NCBI RefSeq assembly: GCF_024868665.1
Contig: NC_079891.1
Location: 21,047,262 to 21,111,261, forward strand
DNA length: 64,000 nt
From: Triplophysa rosa
Taxonomy: Eukaryota > Chordata > Actinopteri > Cypriniformes > Nemacheilidae
Reading direction: 5' to 3'
Under the pieces are notes generated by a model. The model searched no databases and had not been told where the DNA came from. It saw only the letters and a program-made list of their open reading frames with translations. Position numbers and translations under genes: made by a program. The stretch's first letter is position 1. Every line of letters begins with the position of its first letter. This document shows positions 25,022 through 36,884 of the stretch, one piece after another.

Positions 25022-25840
25022 ATGGGATCAGAATTGTTGCAATATTCTGAATAAATAAACTATGATCCGCAAATAAATATAGAGAGTTTCACAAACATTT
25101 TTAAATCCACATATGCACATAAAGCGAACCATAAATATATGTTAGACGTTCCACAAAAAGAAATGGAATTCACAAATAAATAAAATGAGATTTGCAAATA
25201 AAAAATATTTACAAATTTATTTCAATGGCATTTATTTGTAGATCACTTTCTGCACATTTGTGGATCGCTGCACGTATTTGTGGATCAGTGCACGCATTTG
25301 TGGATGGCTCTCTGTGCATTTGTGGATTTTGAAACATTTCTAACGTCAAGACGTGCGCACAATCCACAAATAGGTGGACTCCGCCCACTATCTACGCAAG
25401 CCAATCGGGTAACTTCCGTTTTCGTTGTCCAATAGGGCACGTTCTAACTTCAGCCAATCACGTTTTGTTCTGCACTAAGATTCAGGGAGCTAACATGGCG
25501 GCTAGTGGCGGTCTAAAATGCGTGATATACTAAGAAATGTGAATGGCCTCTTCTTTATACTACTCAGTAATGATTGCTTGTGTTTCTATGCATTGTCCAT
25601 ATGTTAGTAACAAATGACTGAAATGTTTATGACTTGATAACAGCGCGCACGGACTGGGGTGGACAATCCCGGTGACTGGGGACTGATTTGGTCTGCTGCA
25701 AGCCAGCCGTTGTATTGTCTTTATGTACCAAAGTGATAAATTCCTATTTTGGCATTCTGCACTCTCTATTCAAACTCTCCATATTTATTTGCAGATCATA
25801 ATTTATTTACTCAGAATATTGCAACAATTCTGATCCCATA
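25022..25840. mobile_element. Non-autonomous DNA transposon with ~70-bp inverted ends
   Basis: The left end ATGGGATCAGAATTGTTGCA continues for about 70 bp and is matched in inverse at the right end. The 7-mer CGCATCT flanks both sides (25015-25021 and 25841-25847), likely most of an 8-bp hAT-type duplication. Inside, multiple 'ATTTGTGGAT' words repeat at 25255-25330, and 25375-25520 looks promoter-like. No transposase is encoded. Confidence 0.75.
25370..25530 (+). promoter_or_regulatory. Promoter-like segment inside the TIR element
   Basis: Three CCAAT-type words (AGCCAATCGGG, GTCCAATAGGG, AGCCAATCACG) within about 80 bp, followed by AACATGGCGGCTAG, which resembles a YY1 initiator. The spacing is like a TATA-less vertebrate promoter. 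Function is inference. Confidence 0.35.
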
Positions 25841-25899
25841 CGCATCTCATTTCCGTTAGAGCAAACGGACTCGGAAGCTTGAGCCACGTGGTGTGTGTG

Positions 25900-27117
25900 C
25901 AGAGGTGGGTAGAGTAGCCAAAATCTTTACTCAAGTAAAAGTACAAGTAACTAGAGAAATTGTTACTCAAGTAAAAGTAAAAGTCACTATTTTAAAAATT
26001 ACTTGAGTAAAAGTAAAAAAGTATGCAATGAAAAAACTACTCAAGTAGCTAGTTACTTAGTTACTTTGTATCTGATTATATAGGCCTACTACATAAAATT
26101 AATATTAACGCCAATATTTTAATATTACATTTTAATCAATATTTTTAATTATCATAAGCAGATATCTTTGCAATATACTAGAGAGACTAAAGAATAGACA
26201 AACACAGAAGAGACAAGCATTTCTGTAAATTTCATCTAGTCCTGATGTCAATGTAGTTTACACAACTTATTTAGAATAATAGACCATGTCAAACTAAAGC
26301 ATGAACTAAACTCAGAGCATTTCCTAAGATGATCTAGAACATCTGCAGTGCTCTCTTAAATGAAATACACATTTTTGAACAAAGCTCATGTTTTCTCGTG
26401 TTGTGTCACGTGTGTGTTGTGAAACGCTCTTACTTGTAAACAAACAGTAAACAGTGAACCACACGCCCATCAACAAGTTTTCTTCCTTCTGTTCTTCAAA
26501 TGTATATTTCTGCAAGCCCACGTCTCTGTGTCTGACAGGTAACGCGCATGTTGCTGTGTCTGACGAACAGGTCGCGCGGGTGCGCGCATATGGCGGGCAT
26601 TTATCATTGCTGGCAAACAATATGACACATTTGCAGTTTTGATTGTATAGATATAGATTAATATCCACTTCATCCAACGCTCTTTGTGTTCTGCGTGTTC
26701 TTAAGTTTCGCGCTACGAGGAGTGAGTAATCCTGCTTCAGATGATTCAGATCGTGCTGCGAACTGAACAAATCATTTGAACTGATTCATTAGCCTATTCA
26801 AATGGTTTTGCCCATTGTTCAATTAATGCTTTCAAAAGAATCGACTCAAAAGAATCGATCACTCGGGAATGCCCGTAAAAAGAGACGACAACCTTGAAAT
26901 AAACAACGCATTTTAAAAAGCATATTTTAAAATGAAGGAACGAAGGAACGTCACGCAATGTAAATTATGTAACGAAGTAAAAGTACAGATTTTCTATTAG
27001 AAATTTACTCAAGTAAGAGTAAAAGTACACACTTTCAATTTTACTTAAAAAGTACATATTTTCCAAAATGTTACTCAAGTAAATGTAACGAAGTAAATGT
27101 AGCGCGTTACTACCCAC

Positions 27118-27122
<5 letters not shown>
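25900..27122. mobile_element. hAT-type miniature element (CAGAGGTGGGTAG ends)
   Basis: Begins CAGAGGTGGGTAGAGTAGCC and ends CTACCCACCTCTG. The ends carry dense ACTCAAGTAAAAGTA words, the common fish element of this type. The flanking 8-mer is TGTGTGTG on both sides; it matches, but it lies in a TG repeat and so proves little. The centre (26290-26900) has no recognisable transposase. Confidence 0.75.
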
Positions 27123-27170
<48 letters not shown>

Positions 27171-27194
27171 TGAGTAAGTGAGTGAGCGAGTGAG
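27121..27194 (+). repeat. (TG)n followed by GAGT-type repeat
   Basis: About 24 TG units then degenerate GTGA/GAGT units. Confidence 0.9.
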
Positions 27195-27720
27195 AGATCG
27201 CGCACAAAACTGCGTGTTTGCGGTAATGTGACAGAAAAGCCAGTGATAATACATTAATTATTCCTCGTATTGTTTATATCTTCAGCAGTAAAAAAAAATA
27301 CGCAATTGAAGTAGAAACTATAGTATACTACACTCATTTATGTGAACAAATATACCACTATTGTATAGTAAAAAAGGAAAAACACAGAACAATTAAAACA
27401 AATTTAGGTAATCTAAAAATGACATGGCCCTAATTTATCCATCTGTATGTAACATTAATGTCTTTTGTCAATTACCTGCCTATTCATGATGAACTGCACT
27501 TCCATATATTTTTTTAATGATGACAACAGACGATTTATACTTGTGCTACTACTGTTTGGCCTGTGCTACCAAACTTTAAACCTCTCTAGCACCAGTGCTA
27601 TGTGCAAGAAAAGTTAACTTACGGCCTTAACACTAATAATAATTACTGCTTGCCTTTGTTTTATAGCGGTCACGGAGAATAGGCCTATGACCAAATTCAG
27701 GTGGCAAAAGCGGACACTAG
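27195..27720. other. Intergenic, unannotated
   Basis: AT-rich; nothing recognised. Confidence 0.4.
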
Positions 27721-27943
27721 TTAAAGGCGGGGTAACCGATTTCCCAATTACGCTTTAGACAACTGAGTTGGGCCGAGTACCAAAACAACCTTGTAGCCAA
27801 TCAGCAGTAAGGTGCACAGTGCACAGGACGGACATTAGCCGAGCCGAGCGGTGACGAAAGCGAAAGATGGGGGTAGGGGTGGGTTTGTTTTGCTGATTTG
27901 AACATCAACAACGGCTAAGAGAAGTCGGACACCCCGCCTTTAA
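27721..27943. repeat. TTAA-flanked miniature element (AGGCGGGGT ends)
   Basis: TTAA at 27721-27724 and 27940-27943 flank inverted ends AGGCGGGGT and ACCCCGCCT. 215 bp inside, with a GCCGAGCCGAGCGGTGACG GC-rich centre. Confidence 0.75.
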
Positions 27944-28299
27944 AATGCTTAGAAGCAAACTTGACCAATTTAAATCCGAAACAATTATATTGATTATATT
28001 ATATTATAATTCAAATTAAACATTTTTTTAATCTTTGGACAAGTCATTTTTGTACCCGGACAAGTGAACGAAAAATTTACCGAAGGACAACCACATGACA
28101 ATGCTTAATGTCAAGCCCTGCAGTATGCGAATAACTCTCACGGTACTTTAATGCCATACGCTAAGCAATTTGCGCAGCATCGTAATAAGTTGAACGCGTC
28201 TGTTACTGAAGCCGCTGATTATGTGTTATTACCCCCCATTTTTATGTTATTACCCCCCATTTTCTGTAAAATAGTCTTTATTTTATATATGCACAATTT

Positions 28300-28449
28300 A
28301 GAATCTTTTAGACTGTAAATCTTATTATATTGTATTGTCATTGTGTTGAATGTCTGTACTAGAAGCTTCCAACACCAAAGAAAATTCCTTGTGTGTGCAA
28401 GCACACTTGGCAATAAAGCTCTTCTGATTCTGATTCTGATTCTGATTAG
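28300..28449 (+). repeat. LINE 3' end with GATTCT tail
   Basis: AGAAGCTTCC, AAATTCCTTG, then TTGGCAATAAAGCTCTTCTG and a (GATTCT)n tail. It matches the 3' end of the LINE at 43010-46378 (same AAGCTTCC and GCAATAAAGCTCTT words, same hexamer tail), here on the plus strand. Confidence 0.75.
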
Positions 28450-28985
28450 CTTGTTCAGGTGTGTTTTATCAGAGTTGGGTCTAAACTCGGCAGGAAAATG
28501 GATCTTGTGGGCCAGGGTTGAGAACCACTGCTATAACCTTTCTGTTGTTTAAACTTGGCGAAGTGATTTGGAACTGTAATGCGGTCAGCAGACCTGGAAC
28601 ACCTTCATAGGTGTGCGTTTAACTGAAAGTTAATGCAGAACGTTTGTCAACCAATCAGACTGAAGCCCCGTGGTATAATATATAGGAAATCATAGTGTTT
28701 TTACACCTTCTATGTACATAAACTTGTTGTTGGACACTCCATAAAACAAAGTAGGACCTTAAAAATCCCTAGTTATGTACTCTTTAAGCTTGTGTGTTAT
28801 ATAAAATGATGTTGTGTTCTATCTGCATCTATAAATGAAACATGTGAGATGTTGCTCTGTGTAGTTTTACACTATGCAAGTTATCCTGCTTGAGTAACTG
28901 CATATTTTTCTTTTTAAACTGAAAGTTACAAATTCCTCACCCCTCCTTACTTCAAGAATGCACAATACATAATTAATGCATATTC
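28450..28985. other. Intergenic, unannotated
   Basis: Nothing recognised. Confidence 0.4.
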
Positions 28986-29557
28986 TGTCATGGCTCTGCT
29001 TCCTTAGTCATGTTTTTCTTGGTCCTGTAGCAGAGCCATGGCAAAGTCTTTGGTTATGTGTGGAGAGAAACATATTATTGTCCTTTTGACAATAATATGC
29101 GTTCTCTCCAGTGTCCTGTCATTGGCCCCGCCCCTCTCGTTTCCTGTATTGTCTCCCTCTTGTGTCTTATGTTCTACACCTGCCCTTGCTCGTTATCCCT
29201 CGTTTGTCTTCCCTATTTAAACCCTCATGTTTCTTTGTCCTGTGCTCGGTCATTGTGTATCTGTATGCGTGTGCTATCTAAGTTGCCTTGTTCTCGTCCT
29301 GCGTTAGCTGTTATTGCCTGTTCCTGTTGTTGCTGTGTCATCGTCTTAGTAAGTGTTTACTTTAGTTTAGTTTGTCAAGTGTTTATTCAGTCTTGTGTTT
29401 AGTCAGTCTTCGTTCTGTGCTTGTTTATTATTTTCTTTTTGCTGTTTTACCCCATCGCGGGTCCTTGTTTTGTGTGTTTTTGTTTAAAATTAAAGTCTCG
29501 TGTTAACCCCTTCACCGCCTGCCTGCATCTGGGTTCTTCCACACCACAATCCTGACA
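28986..29557 (+). mobile_element. Solo LTR (copy C) with TATTC target duplication
   Basis: 572 bp, TGTCATGG to CTGACA, flanked by TATTC at 28981-28985 and 29558-29562. It carries the family block GTTAACCCCTTCACCGCC and the 5' stem (28986-29000 with 29029-29043). No internal region. Confidence 0.88.
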
Positions 29558-29870
29558 TATTCCTCCCTCAGGAGCATATGGCACTTTTCATGAATAGGAT
29601 ACAAAATAGGGCTCTACACTCTTAAAGTATGAATTGTTTTTTTCTCTCAATAAATGGTCAGTGAAATGAAGTGAAGGCTTAACATTCAGAAAGTGCTCGT
29701 CAACCTCAGGAGGACATGCTAAATATTATATGAGCTGTTTTATTTTTCATTCATTTTCTATGAGGTTTTCAAGTTTTGGGACCATTTTACAAAAAGTGGC
29801 AGGCCTACAGTTTAAAACCCTTATTTGTGTGGTTTTGTAATGTGATAGTAACAAATCTGAAGAACATTTT

Positions 29871-30157
29871 TGGTAACACTGAACAATAAGGTTGTATTTG
29901 TTAACATTAGTAAATACATAAGCTAACATGAACTAGCAATGAACAATATTCTTTTTCAGCATTTATTAATCTGTGTTACTGCTAGTTAATGTCAAAACTG
30001 TCCACATGTGTTCATTGTATAGTAACCAATGTTAACAATTAATGCTTTTGATTTTAAAAATGTATTAGTAAAGAAATGAACATGAACTAAGATTTAAAAA
30101 TGCTGTACAAGAAGTACTCATTGTTAGTTCATGTTAGCTAATGCGATTTAACTAATG
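29871..30157. repeat. Dispersed 'GTTAACATTAG' repeat
   Basis: TTTGTTAACATTAGTAAAT, ACATGAACTAGCAATGAACA and inverse words such as TTGTTAGTTCATGTTAGCTA. A widespread cyprinid repeat of this form is known to me; its class is uncertain. Confidence 0.6.
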
Positions 30158-30695
30158 TTAAAGGGGTCATATGGCGCGAATACGTGTTTTTCTGTGTCTT
30201 TGGTGTGTTATAAGTTGCCCATGCATGTATTACATACGTAAAATTGCAAAAATTAAAGTGCTGGAACAAAAGATGCATTCTATCTAAAAGCAAATGCTCA
30301 CCCAGACCTGCCTGAAACGCCTCGTGTAACCACACCCCCACATATCCGCGTCAGTTTTGCGGTATGATTTGACTAAGACCGCCCAAATATATACGCAAGT
30401 AAGGTGGGCGTACCTGCCAGTACAATTGCTTTGGAACCTGATGTTCCAAATATGGTAAGAGGCGTTACATTTTCATCACACGCTTCCAGTATTCGACCAA
30501 TCACTACGCACTGGTTAACTGGCCAATCATAGTACACCTCGCCTTTCAGAGCGATGAGCTTTGTAAAAAAATCTACAAACATGCACGGTATGTGGAAAAT
30601 ACAGCATTTTTGAACCTTAAATCGTGTATACACATTGCATTAAATCTAAAACAAACAATAATATTAGTTTTAGTCGTGTTATATGACCCCTTTAA
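30158..30695. repeat. Complete TTAA-flanked miniature element (AGGGGTCATAT ends)
   Basis: TTAA at 30158-30161 and 30692-30695; inverted ends AGGGGTCATATGGCGCG and CGTGTTATATGACCCCT. 530 bp inside, no coding capacity. The truncated copy at 3627 is the same family. Confidence 0.8.
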
Positions 30696-31160
30696 CAGAT
30701 ACAATCTTATTGTAAAGCCTGACCATTTTTTATGAATGACTAGCAAGATTGAAAGATGTCACTTTTGCCAACTTTATAGGTATTATAACAATTGTGTCTT
30801 TAAAGCAAGCTACTTTTCATTATATTTGTGCTTCTAAATTCATGAGACACATATTTCTAAAAAAATGTACATAGCTGTAGGTACACATAAAAATCTGCTC
30901 CAAGCTGAAAAATCGTATGTAAGGCTGACAGTCTTATTGGTAGTCCTTTTCTTTAAGATGAATGGCCAACCTAAATGTATGTTTGAAAATATAAATTTAC
31001 ATTATTACGAAGAAATGAGCCATGAGACCCTCAACATGATCCACCAGCACACATCCACACTCACAGTGAAAGCAAGTAATGAAGTCTGTTATTTATGGAT
31101 GGATTTTTTTTCTGCCAATTTAAGAATTACTTGGGTCGAACTGAAAAGGAGCAATCCAGA
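30696..31160. other. Intergenic, unannotated
   Basis: An open plus frame at 30865-31160 runs into the GA repeat; no domain recognised. Confidence 0.4.
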
Positions 31161-31161
31161 T

Positions 31162-31211
<50 letters not shown>
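31161..31211 (+). repeat. (TG)n(GA)n microsatellite
   Basis: A short TG run followed by about 21 GA units. Confidence 0.95.
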
Positions 31212-31215
<4 letters not shown>

Positions 31216-31699
31216 ACTGAGCATGTGGCTGTGTGTGACGGTGCAGCAGAGGGCACAAATTGTACACCGGACTGTCACATTATGGAATGAAAGATTCAAA
31301 CAAGTCCAAAGAAGTTTCTTATAAATGAGACTGAGACAGCAATGACACATTTGAAGACTACCGCTTCCAGTGATTTGAGAAATAACAAGTGTGAGGAGAA
31401 GATGGGTGCGAGAAGGAGAAATCAATTAGGTGGTAGAAGGGTGAAGGATAGGTGGGATGCAGCAGCCTGTCCCCCAAATAAAAACGACTCAAAAGGTCGT
31501 TTGTGCACGTAGCTTATTACGACAACAGTTCATGTTTTAAATTTAAGCGCCCTCTAGCAATTGTTATGAAAACCACCCCATGCTGTTTGGTGCAGTCAGA
31601 TAAAGACGCATTTATTAGGTATTAATTAAGTATTAATGGTTTAAGAAATGTTTATGGATTCAAAGATATTTTGAAGTTGTCATGAATTGGCCTTGTTTA
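31212..31699. other. Intergenic, unannotated
   Basis: Nothing recognised. Confidence 0.4.
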
Positions 31700-33440
31700 T
31701 TGTTTTATACTGTTCAAATCAAATCAAATTTTATATATAAAGCACTTTTATAAAACAACAATTGTTTTCCAAAGTACTGTACAAGCATGATGCAAATAAA
31801 AACAGATAACACAAATTATACAAAAAACAACGAAAGTAACAGACATAAACGTCGAACAAGTACAAAAAACAGCTCTCATACTGAGTTAAAAGCCAAGGTA
31901 TAAAAGTATGTTTTGAGACTGGATTTAAAAACAGTAAATGATTGGGCCTGCCTGATATATAGAGGTAAAGTATTCCAAAGTTTTGGAGCTACAACAGTAA
32001 AGGCCCGGTCACCCCTGCTTTTTAGCCTTGTATGAGGTACAACCAAGAGCAATTTGACAGCAGATCTAAGTGCTCTCACTGGATTATGCTGAATAATTAA
32101 ATCAGAAAGATACTTTGTTGAAAATACGTTTAAAGATGTATAAACTAAAACCAATAACTTCAAATCAATTCTAAAACCAACAGAAAGCCAATGGAGAGAT
32201 GCCAATACTGGAGAAATATGTTCATGCTTGTGCGTGCTAGTTAACAAGCGAGCAGCAGCATTTTGCACCATCTGCAAACGTTTGAGGTCAGCCTGATTTA
32301 TACCAACATACAGGCTATTACAATAGTCAAGACGAGTCAAAATAAAAGCATGAATGACTCTTTCAAAATCATTAAAAGACAAAAAAGACTTGACTTTGAA
32401 TAATTGCCTCAACTGGAAAAAGCTAGATTTAATGACAGGATTAATGTGTTTGTTCATTTTAAAATTACCATCCATAATAATACCCAGGTTTTTAAAATTA
32501 GACTTGACAAGTGGTTTTAAAATACCCAAATCTAAATCTGGGGGAACACAGTTGTTACCAGGACTAAACATTAAAACTTCAGTTTTCCCTTCATTAAATT
32601 AAAAAAAAATTGAGGCCATCCAGGTCCTAACCTCATCAAGACTGTCCAACAGTGGTGCTAACAGGTTTGCTGTCATGATTCTGCCGCATCTTGTCATGTT
32701 TCTGTGGGTCTAGTGGCGGGATCATGACAGAACCCCATGTTTTATGTGGAGAGAGGCATTCTGGCCCTGTTGGCCTTCCATATGCGCTCTCGATCTCGTC
32801 TCTGTTCCCGCCCTTTCGTCTCTTCATTATTGATTGTTAGTTAGTTCATGCCCCGCACCTGTTCCCTTTTGATTTGTTCCCTTTATAAGGCCCCTGTGTT
32901 TTCTGTCCTGTGCTGGTTCATTGTCATTTGTCTGGTGAGTTCCTGGTGTGTGTTTAGCTTAGTCTAGTTTAGTTTATTTTAGTCCTTGTTAAATATTATC
33001 TTCAGTCTGGTCAGTGTACTTAGTCTTAGTCCTGTCTTGTCATGTCGTGTTATCCCCTTGTTTTATTATGTTACCCCCTCGTGGGTTTTTGTTTTTAATT
33101 ATTTATTAAAAGTCTGTGTTAAACCCTTACCCGCTGTCTGCGCCTGGGTCCTCCGTTCCTTGTATCTTTGTGTCTCACCTCGATTGTGACATTTGCATCC
33201 TGACGATTCAAAGGAAGGTAGAGTTGCATATCATCTGCATAGCAATGAAACGAGATACCGTATTTCCTAAAAATAAGCCCTAGTGGAAGTAGATATAAAG
33301 AAAATAAAACCGGACCAAGAATGGAACCCTGCGGGACACCGCACGCGAGAGAAGCAGAAGGAGACATAAATTCCCTGAGGCGGACTGAAAAACTTCTGTC
33401 AGACAAATAAGATCTGAACCACTCCAACGCAGTCCCTCAT
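31700..33440 (-). mobile_element. L2/CR1-like LINE, 5'-truncated, split by solo LTR
   Basis: The minus strand encodes the second half of a reverse transcriptase: WFRSYLSDRSFSVRL, CGVPQGSILGPVLFSLYLLP, then the catalytic YADD (33241-33230). After the inserted LTR it resumes near DLDLGILKPLVKS, LTRLDYCNSLYVGINQADL, LQMVQNAAARLL, PKLWNTLPLYIRQAQSF, FKSSLKTYFYTLAF and stops near 31880. The LTR with its TTTGC duplication interrupts the frame right after ...NRQDAN; removing it restores continuity. The 3' UTR extends to about 31700. At 33440 the element ends abruptly (5' truncation). Confidence 0.82.
32671..33191 (+). mobile_element. Solo LTR (copy D) with TTTGC target duplication
   Basis: 521 bp, TGTCATGA to TGTGACA, flanked by TTTGC at 32666-32670 and 33192-33196. 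The 5' stem pairs 32671-32685 with 32715-32729 (two G-T wobbles). It is inserted into the minus-strand LINE in opposite orientation, so it is younger than that LINE. Confidence 0.88.
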
Positions 33441-33477
33441 ACTGTTGTATGAGATCTTCTCATGACATTTGCGTGGT

Positions 33478-35610
33478 TTTACATTCAAAAACATCAAGAT
33501 CAATAAGTAATGGGCTATATCCCACAGAGCCGATCTAACCAACATAGATATCATACCTCAAAGCGAGGATGTCACCGATCACAAGCTTATAACATGTACA
33601 CTGCGCACTGCAGAAATCAGCCGTATAACTCGTTATCGACAGTGTAGATCAATTACCTCGACTACTAAAGAAGTAAAGATAGTTTCACAAAGTTCTTGCC
33701 AGATCTGACTCCTTTAATAACCATACCAATAAATACAGAATTGCTCGATGACATGACCAGCAACTTGGGCACTATTTTCTCTAACACATTAGAAACTGTC
33801 GCACCTATGAAGTCAAAAAAGATTAATGAGAAAAACATAGCACCATGGTACAATAGCACCACTCACACCCTGAAAAGAGAAACATGTAAACTGGAGCGCA
33901 AATGGAAACAAACCCAATTAGAGGTCTATAAAATTGCGTGGAAAAAGGCACTAAAAGCAGCAAAGGCTGAGCACCTCCGAAACCTCATAGATACTAACAA
34001 AAACAATCCAAGGTTTTATTTAGTGCAGTTGCTAAATTAACAAATAAATTGACATCACCTGACCTGGTTATTCCGCCGCACCTTGGTAGCAATGAATTCA
34101 TTACATTTTTTACAGAGAAAATCGAAAACATATGGGACAAAATAGTAAAAACTTAATCTCCAAGTCTGTCCTATGAATTAGTACCAACCATCACCCCAAA
34201 AGAAAAGCTACAGTGTTTCTCACCTATAAAACAGGAAGATTTAATTAAACTTTTTGCAACATCTAAACCTACAACATGTTTATTAGATCAATTACCAACT
34301 AAATTATTAAAAGAGTAACTACCTGTTGCAATTGAGCCTATTTATAACATTATCAACTCGTCAATTAATCTAGGCCATGTCCCAGGACCCTTTAAACTGG
34401 CCGTCATTAAGCCTCTTATCAAGAAACCAAATTTAGACCCCAATGAACTAGGAAACTATAGACCGATTTCAAATCTCCCTTACCTGTCTAAAATACTAGA
34501 AAAAGTAATGTCCATTAAATTGACAAAATTTCAGTCAGGCTTTAGACTGCATCATAGCACTGAAACTGTGCTTATTAAAATTACAAAACAACCTGCTTAT
34601 AGCATCAGATAACATCTCACTCCTAGTCCTGCTTGACCTTAGTGCTGCGGTCGATACTGTAGACCATAACATACTTTTAGATCACTTACACAATTATACC
34701 AGTATTCAGGCACAGGCACTACAATGGTTCCGATCTTACTTATCAGACAGATATCAATTTGTCCATTTAAATGGGGAATCATCAAATCTAACGCAAGTAA
34801 ATTAAGGATTACCTCAGAGATCGGTTTTAGGACCCTTGCTATTCTCCATATACATGCTGCCCCTTGGTAACATTATTAGAAAACATGGAATTAGCTTCCA
34901 CTGTTATGCAGATGATACTCGGCTATATATCTCATCAAGACCAGATGATTTCTTTCCAGCTATCCAAATTGGAAGAGTGCATCGAAGATATAAAACATTG
35001 GATGACTAGTAATTTCCTTCTCATAAATTCTAATAAAACAGAAATATTACTTATCAGACCAAAGACACGTGAACAGAATATTTCAGATTATAACCTGCAA
35101 ATTGAAGGCTGTACTGTTTCTCCAACAAATACAGTTAAAGACCTAGGCGTTATATTAGACAGCAACGTGTCATTTGGAAATCACATCTCAAATGTCACAA
35201 AAACAGCCTTCTTCCACCTTAGAAATGCTGCCAAATTACAAAATATTCTATGTCTTGCTGACGCAGAGAAGTTTATTCGTGCATTTGTGACCTCAAGACT
35301 TGACTACTGAAATGCACTGCTTGGTTGTTCTACATCATCAATAAGAAATATACAGTTTTTTCAGAATGCAGCTGCCAGAGTTCTAACCAGGTCCAGAAAA
35401 TAGGATCACATAACCCCAATGTTATCATCCCTTCACTGGTTACCCATTAAGTATCGATTTGACTTTAAAGTTCTTTTAATTACTTACAAAGCCTAAAGGG
35501 TTTAGCCCCTACCTACTTAACAGAGATTCTATCACATTACAACCCAGCACGCTCTCTAAGATCTCAAAACTCCGGACTTTTGATAACACCTAGAATAACT
35601 AAATCCTAAA
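33478..35610 (+). mobile_element. L2/CR1-like LINE relic, endonuclease end to RT
   Basis: Plus-strand fragments in order: end of the endonuclease (DVTDHKLITCTL, about 33570), a linker (KNIAPWYNSTTHTLKRETCK at 33835), then RT pieces (LGNYRPISNLPYLSKILEKV at 34449, [40 protein letters not shown] with catalytic YADD at 34905-34916, VKDLGVILDSNVSFGNHI, SLHWLPIKYRFDFKVLLITY). Several stops and frameshifts break it, so it is dead. It is the same subfamily as 3857-5211. The 3' UTR is missing; similarity ends near 35610. Confidence 0.82.
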
Positions 35611-35668
35611 ACTTAGTTGAAGCCTTATGTCAATTTGGTTAGACATGTAACGTTAGGTTACACATTAT

Positions 35669-36884
35669 CCCTATTCGCACGGGATTAGTATCTGGGGACC
35701 TCGTGTGATTTAGAAATGACCTCCACACGTCTGATTTCATGTGGCGCATTAGCACGGGACAAGTGAAGCCTGTGATTTTACTCAAATTTTCGGACTTATT
35801 TCCTGGATGTGATGGCAAGGCTTTGCGTATAGTTTGTATAGACTATTGTTGTATGGTGTTGTCATGACTCTGCCTCGTCTTGTCATGGTTTTCTTGGTAT
35901 TTTGTCAGAGTCATTGCAAAGCCTTAGGTTTTATGTGGAGGGAGAGAGAGATTGTTGACCTTTAGGCCTTCTATACTCTCTCTCCGGTCTGCGTCTCTGT
36001 TCCCGCCATCTCGTTTCCTCGTTAACTTTCCCTGAGTGTTTCATTACCCACACCTGCCCCTTGCTAATTATCCTTTGTCTGTCTCCCTATATAATACCCT
36101 CATGTGTCATTGTCCTGTGCTTCGGTCATTGTATTCAGTCCGTCTGCGTCCAGTGTACCCCTGTTCTTGTGTGAATCCTGTGCTTGCTGTTTTTGCCTGT
36201 TCGTGTTCCGGTTGTTGCTGTTTCGTGAGTCTAGTAAGTGTCCAGTTTAGTTAACTTTGTCAAGTGTTTGTCAGTCTAGTGTTTAGTTAGTCTTCGTTCT
36301 GTGTTTGCATATTATTTTCTTGTTCTTGTTCTACACCCCGTCGTGGGTTTTTGTTTTGTTTATTTTAAAATAAAATCTGTTAACCCCTTCACCACCACTG
36401 CTGCCTGCGCTTGGGTTCTTTCCCCCTGAGATTCATGACAGGTGTTTAATGATATATGACCATACCTGTCAGCATTTGAGACCCGTGATCGCGAACCGGA
36501 CAGAAGATCACCGCGATCATGGGTCTTAAATGTTACGAGAGTTTCCATGATAAATGAACAAACGGCAGACTCCCGGTCAAAATGACAATGTTGGCAGGTA
36601 TGGATATGACCCAGCACCCGAAATATCAAAACACTTCCATTATAACAACAGCCTCCATTGTTCGCAAACGGCGGATAAAACCTAGAAAAATGATATATGA
36701 GCCCGCCAAATCACAGAGATGCCGATTCGCACAGGACTAATATTATCACAGGACCTCGGTGTTTGTCAAAATATGGTAGGTAATTAGTTTACTTTACAAA
36801 TTCCAGACATGACCGATTCGCATGGGATTAAGATCACAGACGACCTCTGAGGTCCCCAGGTAATACTAATCCCGTGCGAATAGG
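35669..36884. mobile_element. TIR element with repeated end motif, split by solo LTR
   Basis: The left end CCCTATTCGCACGGGATTAG pairs with the inverse ending 36884 (CTAATCCCGTGCGAATAGGG). Similar words recur inside at 36723 (GATTCGCACAGGACTAAT) and 36813 (GATTCGCATGGGATTAAG). Without the LTR it is about 630 bp. No transposase. The target duplication is unclear. Confidence 0.65.
35860..36440 (+). mobile_element. Solo LTR (copy E) with GGTGT target duplication
   Basis: 581 bp, TGTCATGA to ATGACA, flanked by GGTGT at 35855-35859 and 36441-36445. The 5' stem pairs 35860-35874 with 35904-35918. It carries the GTTAACCCCTTCACCACC family block. Confidence 0.88.
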
